Under the pieces are notes generated by a model. The model ran no database searches and was not told the origin of the DNA. It saw only the letters and a program-made list of their open reading frames with translations. Below, in pieces: positions 19,246-30,100 of a stretch of 64,000 bases of DNA (positions are counted from its first letter, which is position 1; each line of letters opens with the position of its first letter). Where the stretch lies: positions 234,959-298,958 of the forward strand of contig NZ_JAJEWI010000001.1 of the NCBI RefSeq assembly GCF_020687785.1. Reading direction: 5' to 3'. The stretch is from Sphingopyxis yananensis. Lineage in GTDB: Bacteria; Pseudomonadota; Alphaproteobacteria; Sphingomonadales; Sphingomonadaceae. A program made the translations under genes and the position numbers.

Positions 19246-19287
19246 AATCAAAGAGGGCCGTGTCATATGACGCGGCCCTCTTTGATT
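19246..19287. terminator. 42-nt near-perfect palindrome, bidirectional terminator
   Basis: The whole 42 bases read the same on both strands apart from one G-T wobble: AATCAAAGAGGGCCG starts the left arm and CGGCCCTCTTTGATT ends the right. It separates the small stress gene from the convergent haem-oxygenase-like gene and probably stops both transcripts. The centre (GTCATATGAC) leaves almost no unpaired loop. Confidence 0.75.
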
Positions 19288-19347
19288 CCGGACTTCGAAA
19301 ACGAATAGACAATTTGGATGCGCTTAAATCTCCAGCTTCGAAACGGT

Positions 19348-20241
19348 TTAACACACGCCAAGCTCATAGCGATATCGATCAAAACAACGCTCTCCGCAGC
19401 GTAGGCGGATCAAGGCACCTTCCGCGATGGCCTTTGCTCTTGCGGGGTCTTCTTCGATTGCGGGCAAAATCACTTCTCTATTCCAATCAGCGCTATGCTT
19501 GATGTCCAAATGAGCGTGCAGGTCGAAATAGCGCCGTTGATGGGCGTTCAAACCTATGCGCTTCAATCCTTTGGCAACCAATATAGCGCGGGTCGGCGCG
19601 GTCAGCTCAATAACGCCCAGCGCACCGACGCTATGCCAGGCATATCGCCGCGTGGTGGCCATGGCGGTCATGGCATTGGCCAATGCCAGACTTTCCCAAA
19701 CGGTGTTTTGAATAGAGACGTTGATGTTCAAAGCATCAGACACGGTTTCCAGCATGGGCCCATGCATGCCTTGCTCGCGACCGCGTCCCATTTCATCCCA
19801 ATAATTGCATGCCATTTCCAACTTGGGACGAAGCGGAAGCTTCACCTGGGTCATGGCGACCAAATCGTCAAACCCTGCTTCCCCCGCAGCTTCTTGTTCC
19901 ATGAACCATCGAAAGTCATCGAAGTCAGCGGTTTCTGCTAACCAATCGAACAGGCTGTCATTCTGTCCGGGACCGCTAGCCTTTAAGTCTTCGAACCAAG
20001 ATATAAAATTAGCCGGATGGGAAGGGGCGTCTGCCGCCAGTTCGGATATCTCGTGACGAAGTTCTTCGATGAAGCCGCCTTCCAGCCGCAGCATCCGCTG
20101 GTCATGTTCCATCGAACGCTGCCAGTCTGGGTCTGGCAAGCTGGGCGCCAAGCGAAGGCTATTCCATCGCGCTAACCCCTGTTGGAAAACGTCCGTTAAA
20201 AACTGAGAGTCCCGGGGTGGATGTTTTATGTTGAGCGCCAT
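19348..20241 (-). CDS. Iron-containing redox enzyme family protein (haem-oxygenase-like fold)
   Basis: A 297-residue all-helical protein that fits the haem-oxygenase-like diiron (HDO) superfamily. The sequence has scattered His/Glu/Asp in helices (MEQEAAGEAGFDDLVAM, NYWDEMGRGREQGMHGPML, YFDLHAHLDIKHSADW) at the spacing expected for metal ligands, but I cannot assign individual ligands. AGGAAAGGGATG stands before ATG 20241. Family members oxidise or cleave small metabolites, often with an unknown substrate. A candidate EcfG promoter lies upstream, linking it with the neighbouring stress genes. Confidence 0.72.
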   Translation of the reverse strand: MALNIKHPPRDSQFLTDVFQQGLARWNSLRLAPSLPDPDWQRSMEHDQRMLRLEGGFIEELRHEISELAADAPSHPANFISWFEDLKASGPGQNDSLFDWLAETADFDDFRWFMEQEAAGEAGFDDLVAMTQVKLPLRPKLEMACNYWDEMGRGREQGMHGPMLETVSDALNINVSIQNTVWESLALANAMTAMATTRRYAWHSVGALGVIELTAPTRAILVAKGLKRIGLNAHQRRYFDLHAHLDIKHSADWNREVILPAIEEDPARAKAIAEGALIRLRCGERCFDRYRYELGVC

Positions 20242-20274
20242 CGTGCATCCCTTTCCTGTTTGTTATATACAACA

Positions 20275-20299
20275 GACGTCAGGGACAGTTTCACGTTCC
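20275..20299 (-). promoter_or_regulatory. Candidate EcfG-type promoter, one mismatch
   Basis: On the minus strand GGAAC (20299-20295) is followed after 16 bases by CGTC (20278-20275), one base from the CGTT consensus. It lies 33 bases before the haem-oxygenase-like gene. The neighbouring exact matches raise its credibility. Confidence 0.5.
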
Positions 20300-20719
20300 G
20301 AGTTTGGTCCGACAATTTGCACGACTAAGGGCCCAGATACACATATTTTTATATTCAATAGCCTGACTGAAAAGTTCCAACTTGTATCAGCGAAGAAATG
20401 AAGTTGTTATCCAAAGTTTCCTGTCAGGATATAGTCATAATCTACGCCTTGGTCGGGAGAGGGTTAAGATTAACCCCGACTTCTCGACTAGTTTGATAGC
20501 TTTGAGTTTCTCTGATGGATCTTCCATTCGTCGCCTTCCCCATCACCCATCACCCACCATGCTTTTTTGAGCAGGTAGTTCTCCAAGGGCAGGTCGGTTA
20601 CGCATTCTTTCGTCGCTAGGTTTGATCGCAGTTGCGTCGATGATTTGAGGGAGTGGAGATGGCTTTTCCGTTTCATCGACACTGGCGACGCTGCGTGAGT
20701 ATGTCTTGCGCATGGATTG
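20300..20719. other. Intergenic stretch with no recognised gene
   Basis: About 420 bases between the stress cluster and the repair operon. A 94-codon minus-strand frame at 20488-20772 overlaps the end of pdeM and has no ribosome site or family motif; I do not call it. Nothing else stands out. Confidence 0.4.
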
Positions 20720-21367
20720 CTATGTCTGCGGCAGCGGTGCGGCGAAGATTTGGCGACCACATAGCAACGCAAAGCCTTGGCGCGCCCATGGGTGAAATGT
20801 TTTATCGTTAATATCTAAACCGCCCGTATAGGCACCAAAGGCTGGTAAAACCAAATGGCGCTTGGTGACGATGAAGCAACGCCATCTTTTGCCAGCAATT
20901 TGCATAACGGGATGGTAATGGCCTGATATATCCGGGCCTTCGCCGCGCATATGGCGGAAATTTAGGCGGTCACAAAGGTCCATGCTGACCCGCCCGCCTA
21001 AAAAACTCGCCTCGGCTGTCATGGGGTCGTGGTTACCGGTGATCCACAGGCTGTCGATCCGCGAAATCATTTGTTCGATGCGAGCGCGATGTTCGGGGCG
21101 AAGTGCAAGCCTAGCGTGATCGTCGTCAAAACTATCACCCAGAAATATCAACCGCTTGGGTTCTACTGCGGTCAATTCTTCCTGCAATCGGTCCAACGTG
21201 TCCTGTGTCTCATAAGGCGGCAATAGGCCACGGTCACGGCGGGCATATCGTTCCGATTTTCCCAAATGCAGGTCTGCCACGACCAACCATTCGCGGTCCG
21301 GCCAATAGAGCGCGCCGGATGGCCGTGCGATCAAGCTTTCGCCGCAAAAATGAAATTCATGGCCCAT
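20720..21367 (-). CDS. pdeM: Ligase-associated DNA damage response endonuclease PdeM
   Basis: A 215-residue calcineurin-like metallophosphoesterase. The metal-binding blocks are VVADLHLGKSERYARR (residues about 29-44), FLGDSFDDDHARL, ITGNHDPM and GHYHPVMQI. Proteins of this type from Pseudomonas are Mn-dependent single-strand DNA endonucleases found in the same gene cluster. It is the last gene of the operon, three bases behind the helicase stop codon. The length is normal. Confidence 0.92.
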   Translation of the reverse strand: MGHEFHFCGESLIARPSGALYWPDREWLVVADLHLGKSERYARRDRGLLPPYETQDTLDRLQEELTAVEPKRLIFLGDSFDDDHARLALRPEHRARIEQMISRIDSLWITGNHDPMTAEASFLGGRVSMDLCDRLNFRHMRGEGPDISGHYHPVMQIAGKRWRCFIVTKRHLVLPAFGAYTGGLDINDKTFHPWARQGFALLCGRQIFAAPLPQT

Positions 21368-21370
21368 GCG

Positions 21371-23770
21371 TCAAACCCCGTTAAATATGTCGGAGATGCC
21401 CGATTGCTGCATCAGATCATCGGCCATGCGCCGTGCCAATTCTTCACTGCCTTCGCCAAATAACCGCACACGCCCAAATTCCATCAGCAAGGGCGCGGCG
21501 AGGGGCGACACACGATCCAGACGGACCAGCTTTATTTCCGGAAAATCATCGACCATTTTGCTGAGGCGGTCCCATTCCGCTAGGCTATTACGGGCATCCC
21601 TAGCGGCCGCGCGCAGCAGCAGATGATGGGGTTCATGTTTGCGCAGCGTATCGTAAAGAATGTCGCTGGAGAAGGCCGTTTGCTTGCCGGTTTTTCGGCT
21701 GCCCATATGGTTGCGGTGGATCAAACCCGCGATCATCGCCACAGCGCGAAAGCTGCGGCGATATAGCGACGTGTTGGCCAGCCAATTTTCCAAGGCTGGG
21801 TCCATATCTTGTAACCGAAATAGGTCTGACAAATCGGTAGCAGGATGAAGCGAGGTGAGCAGCAACGCGTGATCGACCGCCAGAAAACCAAGCGGTGCTA
21901 GGCCTGCCTCCTCCATCCGGTGGGTGAGCAATATACCCAAGGTTTGATGCGCATTTTTTCCAGCGAAGCCGTAAATCACCAAATGTTCGCGTTTTTTATA
22001 TCGAAAGGCTTCGCACAATAATTGTTTGGCTTTTGGCAGGCTGCTGACCTTGGCTTGCAGCACAAGCCATTGCTGAACGGCGTTCGGCAGGCCGGTCCAG
22101 CTTTCGGGTGCCGCCAACTTGTGGAAGACCCGCTGGGATAATTGAACGGAAGACGCCATGGTTTGCCCGCCATAGACCGCGATTTTTGGATTTTTGTCGG
22201 CTTGCGGGGTTACTTCGAGGGTTAATTCCTGTGTGCGATCATAACGCAGCGTTTTTCCGCCTAGCAAAAATGTGTCTCCAGGCGTCAACTGGGCGGCGAA
22301 GCTTTCCTCGACCTCGCCCAAATAGCGCCTGCTGCGTCCGTGGGTGCGGACTTTCATCATATCGCGTGCAATGATGGTTCCGCTATTCATGCGAATGGCG
22401 CGCGCGGTGCGGGGATCGCGCAGCTGCCACTGGCCGTTTCGCTGAACTAAACGCTGCCAATTTTCATAATGGCGCAGCACATAACCGCCGGTTGCGGCAT
22501 AATCTAAACAATCATTGAAATCGGTGCGGCTTAGGTCGCGATAGGGACCGGTGCTGATAATTTGATCGTAAACAACATCGGCGTCGAAAGGCCCTGCGCA
22601 GGCGATGAGGAGTATATGTTGGCAAAGCACGTCTAGCGGCCCATTGGCGCGCGGTTCTCCGTCAAGTTCGCCGTCCATTACCGCCTCTATAGCAGCGGTG
22701 CATTCAATCACGTCAAAGCGGTTGGTAGGCAGCAAGCGCGCGCGGCTTGGTTGATTATATTGGTGATTGGCGCGGCCTATGCGTTGAACCAAGCGTTTGA
22801 TTTGTCGCGGATTGCCGACTTGGATCACCAAATCCACATTGCCCCAATCAAGCCCCAAATCCAAACTGGCGGTGGCCACAACCGCGCGCAATTCGCCCGC
22901 ACTCATCGCTTGCTCAACCCGCTCTCGCTGCTCACGCGACAGGGAACCGTGATGCAATGCAATGGGCAGATGATCGTCATTCACCAGCCATAGGGCTTGG
23001 AAAAACAGCTCGGCCTGCGCGCGGGTGTTCAGGAAAATAATAACCGATCGCGCTTCCTTCACCGCGACCAGCACATCTTGCACAGCATAGCGCCCATTCT
23101 GGCCAGACCATGGTGGCGGTTGGTTGGTGGGGAGCAGGGCAATGTCGGGCTTTGGTCCATCGGGAGCGCGCACAATTTGCGCACCGCCCATGAAGTCGGC
23201 CAGTTGCCGCGGCGCTTCGGTGGTGGCGGATAGGCCGATGATTATGGCATTCGGCGCCCAGCTGGTGATGCGCGATAAGCACAGCATCAATTGATCGCCG
23301 CGTTTGCTTTCGGCCAAGGCGTGGAGTTCGTCGATCACGATGCGCTGAAGCGATTCAAACATCCACGGTCCACGCGGATCGCTGATGAGCAGCGCCAAGC
23401 TTTCTGGCGTGGTCAGCAACATATGCGGTGGCTTGGATTTTTGCCGTGCGCGACGGCTGGCTTTGGTGTCGCCCGTGCGCTGATCGACGGCAATTTTCAG
23501 GCCCATTTCGGCGATCGGCCGCGACAGGTTGCGGGCCACATCGGACGCCAAGGCCTTGAGCGGCGAGATATAGAGGGTGTGCAGGCCCGCGGTAGGATTC
23601 TGGTACAGATCGACGAGGCTGGGCAGAAAACCGGCCAAAGTTTTCCCGCCTCCGGTCGGAGCGATCAGCAATTGTGAGCCTTTCGCGTTCAGCAGTTCCA
23701 ACTGAAAGGGGTGCGGGGTCCAACCGTGCGCTGTGAACCAATTTTGGAAAATCGGCGGCAGGTCCGTCAT
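21371..23770 (-). CDS. Ligase-associated Lhr-type DEXH helicase
   Basis: A 799-residue superfamily 2 helicase of the Lhr core type. Walker A is LLIAPTGGGKTLAGFLPSL near residues 34-52, motif II is DELHAL, motif III is GLSATTEAP and motif VI is QRIGRANHQ; the winged-helix and Lhr-specific C-terminal region follow. These enzymes are 3'-5' DNA translocases. The start ATG at 23770 overlaps the ligase stop by four bases, and pdeM begins three bases after its end, so it sits in the middle of a coupled repair operon. Confidence 0.93.
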   Translation of the reverse strand: MTDLPPIFQNWFTAHGWTPHPFQLELLNAKGSQLLIAPTGGGKTLAGFLPSLVDLYQNPTAGLHTLYISPLKALASDVARNLSRPIAEMGLKIAVDQRTGDTKASRRARQKSKPPHMLLTTPESLALLISDPRGPWMFESLQRIVIDELHALAESKRGDQLMLCLSRITSWAPNAIIIGLSATTEAPRQLADFMGGAQIVRAPDGPKPDIALLPTNQPPPWSGQNGRYAVQDVLVAVKEARSVIIFLNTRAQAELFFQALWLVNDDHLPIALHHGSLSREQRERVEQAMSAGELRAVVATASLDLGLDWGNVDLVIQVGNPRQIKRLVQRIGRANHQYNQPSRARLLPTNRFDVIECTAAIEAVMDGELDGEPRANGPLDVLCQHILLIACAGPFDADVVYDQIISTGPYRDLSRTDFNDCLDYAATGGYVLRHYENWQRLVQRNGQWQLRDPRTARAIRMNSGTIIARDMMKVRTHGRSRRYLGEVEESFAAQLTPGDTFLLGGKTLRYDRTQELTLEVTPQADKNPKIAVYGGQTMASSVQLSQRVFHKLAAPESWTGLPNAVQQWLVLQAKVSSLPKAKQLLCEAFRYKKREHLVIYGFAGKNAHQTLGILLTHRMEEAGLAPLGFLAVDHALLLTSLHPATDLSDLFRLQDMDPALENWLANTSLYRRSFRAVAMIAGLIHRNHMGSRKTGKQTAFSSDILYDTLRKHEPHHLLLRAAARDARNSLAEWDRLSKMVDDFPEIKLVRLDRVSPLAAPLLMEFGRVRLFGEGSEELARRMADDLMQQSGISDIFNGV

Positions 23771-25311
23771 AACAATGCTTCTAACGCGCTCAGATGATCG
23801 GCCTCGGCGGCCGGTTTATCCCAGCGGATACGGGATATGCGGGGAAAGCGCATGGCGACGCCGGATTTGTGGCGGCTCGATTTGTTCAGCCCTTCAAAGG
23901 CTACCTCGACCACCAATTCGGGTTTCAAACGGCGGACAGGGCCAAAGCGTTCGACGGTGTTTTTGCGCACAAATTTGTCCAGTTGCCGCAGTTCTTCGTC
24001 GGTGAAGCCGAAATAGGCTTTACCGACGGGCACCAACTCCTCATCCCTCCACACGCCAAAGGTGAAGTCGCTGTGAAATCCTGATCTTTTGCCATGGCCT
24101 GTCTGTGCGTAAAGGAGCACGGCGTCGATCAACATCGGGTCGCGCTTCCATTTAAACCATGGTCCGCGTGGCCGCCCGCCAACATATCTGCTCGCGCTAT
24201 TTTTAATCATCACGCCTTCGATGACAGACAATGGTGGATCTGCGCGAAGGTCCGCCAAATCCTGCCATGTCGTTACCGATAACAGCGGTGACACATCCAT
24301 GGCGGGGGAAGGGAAGGTGATGCTGTCCAGCTTTGCCCGCCTAGCTGATAAAGGCTCGCTTCGCCAATCCTTGCCCTGCCAAATCAGCATATCATAAACG
24401 CGCAAATATGCTGGAAATTCCGCCATCATCGTGCGGCTGACACTTTTGCGGCCCAAGCGGCGCTGCAAATCGGCGAAGGGAGCGATCTGTCCTTCACGGC
24501 CAACCAGCAATTCGCCGTCCAATGTGCCGTCGAAATCCATCAGTTCGATGGCATCGGGGAAGGCCGCGCTAATATCGTCGCCTGTGCGGGTATAGACGCG
24601 CTTGACGCCTTGGTCGCTGACCAGTTGCACACGAATGCCGTCCCATTTCCACTCGCATTGATAATCGGCGATGGGCAGCTTTTCCAATTCCTCCAAGTTG
24701 GTGGGGGTGGACAGCATGACTGGACGAAAGGGTGCCTGATGGTCCGGCGTCGGTGCGTTCTCCCCCGCCAGCCATGCGAACAGATCAAGATAGGGCGGAG
24801 ACAGAGCGTGCCAAATCTCCTCAATTTCCGGCAGCGTCGGATCACTCATTTGCGCCAATATGGTGCGGGCCAGTCGCGCGGATAAGCCCAGCCGCAAATT
24901 GCCTGTGCCCAGTTTCAGAACGGCCAAGCGGCTGTTTTTGTCGAGCTGATCTAGCAGCGCCGCAATTTCTTGCCCGTTGCGGCTGCTGCTTTGTAAAACG
25001 CCGACCGCATCGGTCAGGCTGATGTCGCGGTTTGCGCTTGGCTCCGGCCATAAAAGCGCAATAGTCTCGGCCAAATCCCCGACGAAATCATAGGATATGT
25101 CGAACAATTCGCTGTCCACGCGCTCTGCAATCATACGGCGAAGCAGGGCAGGTCCAATATTCCGCAATTCCAATTGGCCGGTAATCGCTGCCAAAGCCCA
25201 TCCACGGTCTGGATCAGGGGTGTCCTGCAGATAGTGACGCAAAATCTGCATCTTGGCGTTGCGGCCGTTGGTGAAGGCAAGCCGTTCGAGCAACGTGGCA
25301 AAGGCCTTCAC
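23767..25311 (-). CDS. Ligase-associated ATP-dependent DNA ligase
   Basis: A 514-residue ATP-dependent DNA ligase of the cluster-associated type, distinct from NAD-dependent LigA. A helical N-terminal domain of about 200 residues precedes the adenylation motif CEWKWDGIR, whose Lys 222 should take AMP. Other nucleotidyltransferase motifs are TLDGELLV, SVIEGVMIKN and WFKWKRD, and the C-terminal part is an OB fold. Its start overlaps the exonuclease stop by four bases. It would seal ends processed by the exonuclease, helicase and PdeM. Confidence 0.93.
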   Translation of the reverse strand: MKAFATLLERLAFTNGRNAKMQILRHYLQDTPDPDRGWALAAITGQLELRNIGPALLRRMIAERVDSELFDISYDFVGDLAETIALLWPEPSANRDISLTDAVGVLQSSSRNGQEIAALLDQLDKNSRLAVLKLGTGNLRLGLSARLARTILAQMSDPTLPEIEEIWHALSPPYLDLFAWLAGENAPTPDHQAPFRPVMLSTPTNLEELEKLPIADYQCEWKWDGIRVQLVSDQGVKRVYTRTGDDISAAFPDAIELMDFDGTLDGELLVGREGQIAPFADLQRRLGRKSVSRTMMAEFPAYLRVYDMLIWQGKDWRSEPLSARRAKLDSITFPSPAMDVSPLLSVTTWQDLADLRADPPLSVIEGVMIKNSASRYVGGRPRGPWFKWKRDPMLIDAVLLYAQTGHGKRSGFHSDFTFGVWRDEELVPVGKAYFGFTDEELRQLDKFVRKNTVERFGPVRRLKPELVVEVAFEGLNKSSRHKSGVAMRFPRISRIRWDKPAAEADHLSALEALL

Positions 25312-26318
25312 TGGTCCTCCTCCTCATATCCCACCAATCGCAGTGGACGCGCAGGACGTTGGGTCAGTTCGCACCAGCGCAGCAATCCGGCTTCGGATCC
25401 ATGGGTAATCCACACTTCCTCTGGCGACACATCGTCGATGGTTTGGATTAACTGCGGCCAATCGCAATGATCGGAAATCACTAGCGGCAATTCAACGCGG
25501 CGCTGACGCGCGCGAGCGCGGACGCCCATCCACCCCGAAGCGTAGCCGATCACCGGATCGCGAAAGCGATGCACCCATGGTGTTGAAAAAGCGGAAGGCG
25601 GGGCAAGGCAAAGGCGCGGCCCGCTAACGCCATCGACATGCACCAATTCGCCCAGATCCACGCCTTGTTCGATATGATAATCGGTCAAACGTTTGAGCGC
25701 GCCATGCATCCCAATAGGTGCGTCATAGCCAGCTTGGCGCAGCAGGCGGATCAACCGTTGGCTTTTGCCCAAGGCATAGCCGCCGATCAGATGCGGGCGA
25801 TCCGGAAATTCCTCCATACTCGCAATGACTTTGCGGATTTCCTCCACGGGGTCCGGGTGACGGAAAACGGGAATGCCAAAAGTCGCCTCAGTGATGAAGA
25901 TCTCGCACTCCAAGGGGGTGAAGGGCGGGCATATGTCGTTGGGCGTGCGCGTATAATCGCCTGACACTATGATACGCGGGCCTATTTTCGGGATCAGCCT
26001 TATTTGGCAGCTTCCCAAAATATGGCCTGCGGGATGGAAACTGACGGATATATCGCCGATCTCGATCTCACCCTCTGCCACTTGGCGGTGGGTGGTGAAA
26101 TCTTCGCCATAGCGTATGGCCATAATCTCTAGGGTTTGCTGGCTAGCCAGTACATGGCGATGGCCCGCACGGGCATGATCGGCATGGGCGTGGGTGATGA
26201 GTGCGCGTTCGACAGGACGGACGGGGTCGATATAAAAATCGCCCAACGGGCAATATAGCCCCTCTGGTCGCGGAAACAGAATAGTGTCAGCCAAAGCTGT
26301 GTCGCGCTTTGCTATCAT
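25308..26318 (-). CDS. Ligase-associated MBL-fold DNA exonuclease
   Basis: A protein of about 336 residues with a metallo-beta-lactamase/beta-CASP fold. The metal motif is THAHADHARAGH near residues 40-51, with later ligands in FHPAGHILGSCQI and VSGDYTRT and a C-terminal ISDHCDW / WITHGSE region as in YSH1-like nucleases. ATG 26318 (MIAKRDTAL) fits the family start; an ATG at 26375 is in frame but adds an unlikely leader. It is the first gene of the four-gene repair operon and overlaps the ligase gene by four bases. Confidence 0.9.
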   Translation of the reverse strand: MIAKRDTALADTILFPRPEGLYCPLGDFYIDPVRPVERALITHAHADHARAGHRHVLASQQTLEIMAIRYGEDFTTHRQVAEGEIEIGDISVSFHPAGHILGSCQIRLIPKIGPRIIVSGDYTRTPNDICPPFTPLECEIFITEATFGIPVFRHPDPVEEIRKVIASMEEFPDRPHLIGGYALGKSQRLIRLLRQAGYDAPIGMHGALKRLTDYHIEQGVDLGELVHVDGVSGPRLCLAPPSAFSTPWVHRFRDPVIGYASGWMGVRARARQRRVELPLVISDHCDWPQLIQTIDDVSPEEVWITHGSEAGLLRWCELTQRPARPLRLVGYEEEDQ

Positions 26319-27177
26319 CTGTAAGCAAAGCGTGAGTAATGGAGTTGGTTCCCTATTATGACTAAATTGCCGCAAAGAATTCCATCGAGATAGTCGGACT
26401 AGCTGGCGGATGATCAGATCGTGCGCCTCCGGTCTTATTTAACCTAGAGACATGACCTTAAGCATGTCGACACTCGGCGGGTTTTGAGCGAGACCATCTT
26501 GGTCAGCGTGGCTGGCTTATTTCGCGGGCAGCCATGGGATCGCAATGCTTGCGGATGCAGCATGCCGCAAAATACAGAAATGTCCCGCCGCTATTCTGGG
26601 ATCAACATGCTGATCCTTTGGGCCGAGGTAATCCCCAAAGCCTATAGCACACACAGCGCCGATTGATGTGCCGGCAGGCGGAGGCCGCTGGCGGCAATGT
26701 CAGGCGCGGTGAGAAGGCCAGCGTCATTTGCTATGCGTATCGCCTCACACCAAAGTCTGAGAAAGAAGCGGCAAGGAGCGATGATCGCGAAGCGCAGTAA
26801 GTGCGCTTTTTAAGCCCTTTACGATTTTCAACACCGATCAATGCGAGGGCGTGCCCCAAGACGATACAGCGCTATAGGCGAGCCCCAATCCTCCACTAGC
26901 CATCCCAGAAGCTAGCCGCGACCACTGACCGCACTCAGGTGGTAGCAACTCCCGCTCTTGCGCTCGACAAATTCCATCGACACTTGACGGCTCCTCAGGC
27001 CGCATTTCGAACCAAAACAAGGAGGGTGGGAATCATTTTTGTCAAAAACTAATCAAGCGTAATTCTTTGGTGATCATTTTGATTTCCATTGTCGTTTTTT
27101 TTAAGAATATTTAATGGAATATAAAGATTTCATCCAAGATAAGCAGCTCAATTATTCTACCAAGTGATGGATCTATC
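26319..27177. other. Long gene-free region between repair operon and autotransporter
   Basis: About 860 bases without a gene I can support. Frames at 26484-26666 (+) and 26838-27020 (-) are open for 60 codons but have no ribosome site or family motif. The last 150 bases are strongly AT-rich and probably contain the autotransporter promoter. The middle could be a decayed gene or element; I see no terminal repeats. Confidence 0.4.
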
Positions 27178-30100
27178 ATGCAGAATTATAAAGAAAAATT
27201 GATGAAACCTAATAAGTCGCAATATAAAATCGCGCTGAGCTTAGGCGTGGCATTGACTACATTGCTTGCCGGAGGCCATGCTGCGGCCTTCCAAACTAAC
27301 CCGACATGGCAGGGCAACGTCAGCAACGATTGGAGCGATGGATTAAATTGGTCAACTGGTACTGCGCCGACAGCAGGCAACACGGTCTTTATCAAACATG
27401 ATACGGCGGTGGTACCGGGACCTGTGATTGATAATGAGACGGTCACAACAGGCACGCTTTATGTGGGCTCGCAGACTAATGCCACGCTTGATGTTCAAAA
27501 TGGCGGTCAGTTGACGTCTGCCAGCGTTATTATCGGCAACAGCACCAACAATGGCGGCGTGCAGGATATTAATTTAGAAGTCGGCACGATCAATCTCGTT
27601 GGATTGAATTCCGATAACAGGCCGTCAAGCCTGACAGCCGATTTTCTGACCATTGGCCTATATGGCAACGGCACGCTGGATATTTCGGCGGGTGCGCAGG
27701 CTGATGTAACTGCAAGCACGACGCTTGGGATGCACGCCGGTTCTGAAGGCAGGCTTGAAGTCGGCGGTGCGAATAGCAACTTTACCGGTAAAGATCTCAT
27801 CATCGGCGCTTCTGGCCAGGGCGTTCTAAATGTCACCGCCGGCGGACAAGTGGAATCGACCAGCGCCGCGCTGGGGATCAACACTGGCTCCACCGGCACG
27901 GCAAATCTGACCGGCGCTGATGCGCAATGGACCATCTCGGGTTCGCTCAATGTTGGTCAGGCGGGTGCAGGTGAATTGATTATTGCTGGCGGCGCTGCCG
28001 TTTCGGCTGGCGGCGTGGTGAATGTCGGAGCGTCTGCCGCAGGGGGCACGCTGAGCCTTTCCGGCGCCGATAGCAGCCTTACTGCCACCGGCATCGTCTC
28101 TATCGGTACCAATGGCATCGGCACCGCAACCGTTTCCAATGGCGCAACGCTGACAGCACAAAATGCCAATGGCATTTTCATTGGCCGCTTTGCAGGCTCC
28201 AACGGCACGCTGAACATCGGTGCCGCAGCGGGTAATCCCGCCGCTGCCGCTGGCCAGATTGATGCCTTGGGCGGCATTCGCTTTGGTCAGGGTTCAGGGC
28301 GTCTTGTGCTGAACCACACCGATACAGATTATCAACTAACTGCTCCGATTTCCGGCAATGGCGCCGTGGATGTTTATGCTGGAACGACCGTCTTTGGCGG
28401 GAATAGCGCAAACTATTCTGGAAGCCTGACAATATATGGCGGCAAGGCCGTGCTGGCGGGAACAACAGCGGCGGCGAGCACGACGATCAATGACGGCGGC
28501 GTGTTGCAGATCGGCAATGGCGGCACCACGGGTTCGCTGAACAGCAATATTAGCAACGCGGGCCTGCTGGTTTTCAATCGCTCGGATGCGCTGACCCATA
28601 ATCGTGATATTTCCGGTGCTGGCGATGTGATGGTGGCGGGCGGTGTGATTACATTCACCGGTATGAACAGCTATACTGGCGCGACCGATATTGCGTCGGG
28701 CGCAACTTTGGCGCTGAGCAATCAGGGCCGTGTTAGCGCGTCCAGCGGCGTGACGGTGGACGGAACTTTTGATGTTACGGCTGCATCGTCTGCGCAGATC
28801 AAGGATCTGGGCGGCAGCGGCACGGTGATCGTCGGCAATGCGGGTCTGCAAATTTCAAATGCATCGCAAATTTTCTCCGGTAACATCACCGGAAATGGCG
28901 GCCTCAACGTCACCGGCGGCGTGCTGACGCTGACCGGCTCGAGCGATTTCACAAATGGTTTGGGCATCAGTAGCGGTGCAACCGTGAATATTGGCGGCGG
29001 CGGTTCGACCGGTTCGATCACTTCCAATGTGACCAACTATGGCACCGTTGTTTTTGATCGTGCGGATGATGTGACCTATGCTGGCGCTATCACCGGTGTC
29101 GGAATCATCACCAAAGCGAGTGAGAATATCACCTCCTTCTCCGGCTCCGTAGCTGGCACACAGATTAATGTAGAAGAAGGCACGGCACAGTTTCTGTCCA
29201 CGGTCAGGGGCAATGCGAATATCAGCGCAGGCGCGCTGATGCAGTTCGCCAATCCCGGCTCCATGACCTACCAAGGCGGCCTGAGCGGCACCGGCGCAGT
29301 TCAGAAAACCGGTACGGGCATTTTGACCTTCTCGGGTGACAGCAGCGCCTTTGCAGGCGAAACGACGATTTCCGCTGGTACATTGTTGCTGACGGGTGCG
29401 CTCGACGGCGATATCATGATCGAAACAGATGGCACCTTGCAGGTCGGCAATGGCATCATCAATGGCAGCTTGCTGGCCGATACGCAAAATGATGGCACGC
29501 TGATTTTCAATCAGACTGGTGATTATGATTATGAAGGCGCCCTGTCTGGTTCGGGCGACCTGATTAAGCAGGGCGCAGGCACGTTGATCCTTTCGGGCGA
29601 TTATAGCTATACGGGTTCGACCATCGTTAAGGCCGGTTTGGTGCAGCTGAATGCCCTGCTGGATGTGGATACAGATTTGGTGATCGACGGTGGAATCTTC
29701 GATCTGAGCGGGCAGGATCAGCAGGTTGCAGGTCTGAGCGGCACGGGCGGTACGCTGCAGCTTGGTGGAAGCGCATTCACGGTCATGCAAAGCGAAGACA
29801 GCAGCTTTGCCGGCAATCTCACCGGCACAGGCGAATTGGTGAAGGGCGGCCTAGGTAGGCTGAACCTCACCGGAACCAACAGCTTTACCGGCCAGGTCGA
29901 TATCAATGCTGGTCTTCTAGCCGTGAATGGAGTGCTGCTCGGCAGCATTGATGTGAATAATGGCGGCACATTGGGCGGCACCGGCAGTGTTGGCAATCTG
30001 ATCGTGCGCGCAGGCGGCACTGTTGCTCCTGGCAACTCCATTGGCACCTTGAATGTGGAGGGTGACATTCTGTTTGAAGCAGGTTCGCTGTTCGAAGTGG

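Noticed and set aside
20488..20772. 94-codon minus-strand frame overlapping the end of pdeM
   Set aside because: It starts inside pdeM, lacks a ribosome site and shows no domain; I briefly considered a transposase remnant but could not support it.
26484..27020. Short open frames between repair operon and autotransporter
   Set aside because: Sixty-codon frames on both strands without ribosome sites or motifs are expected by chance.
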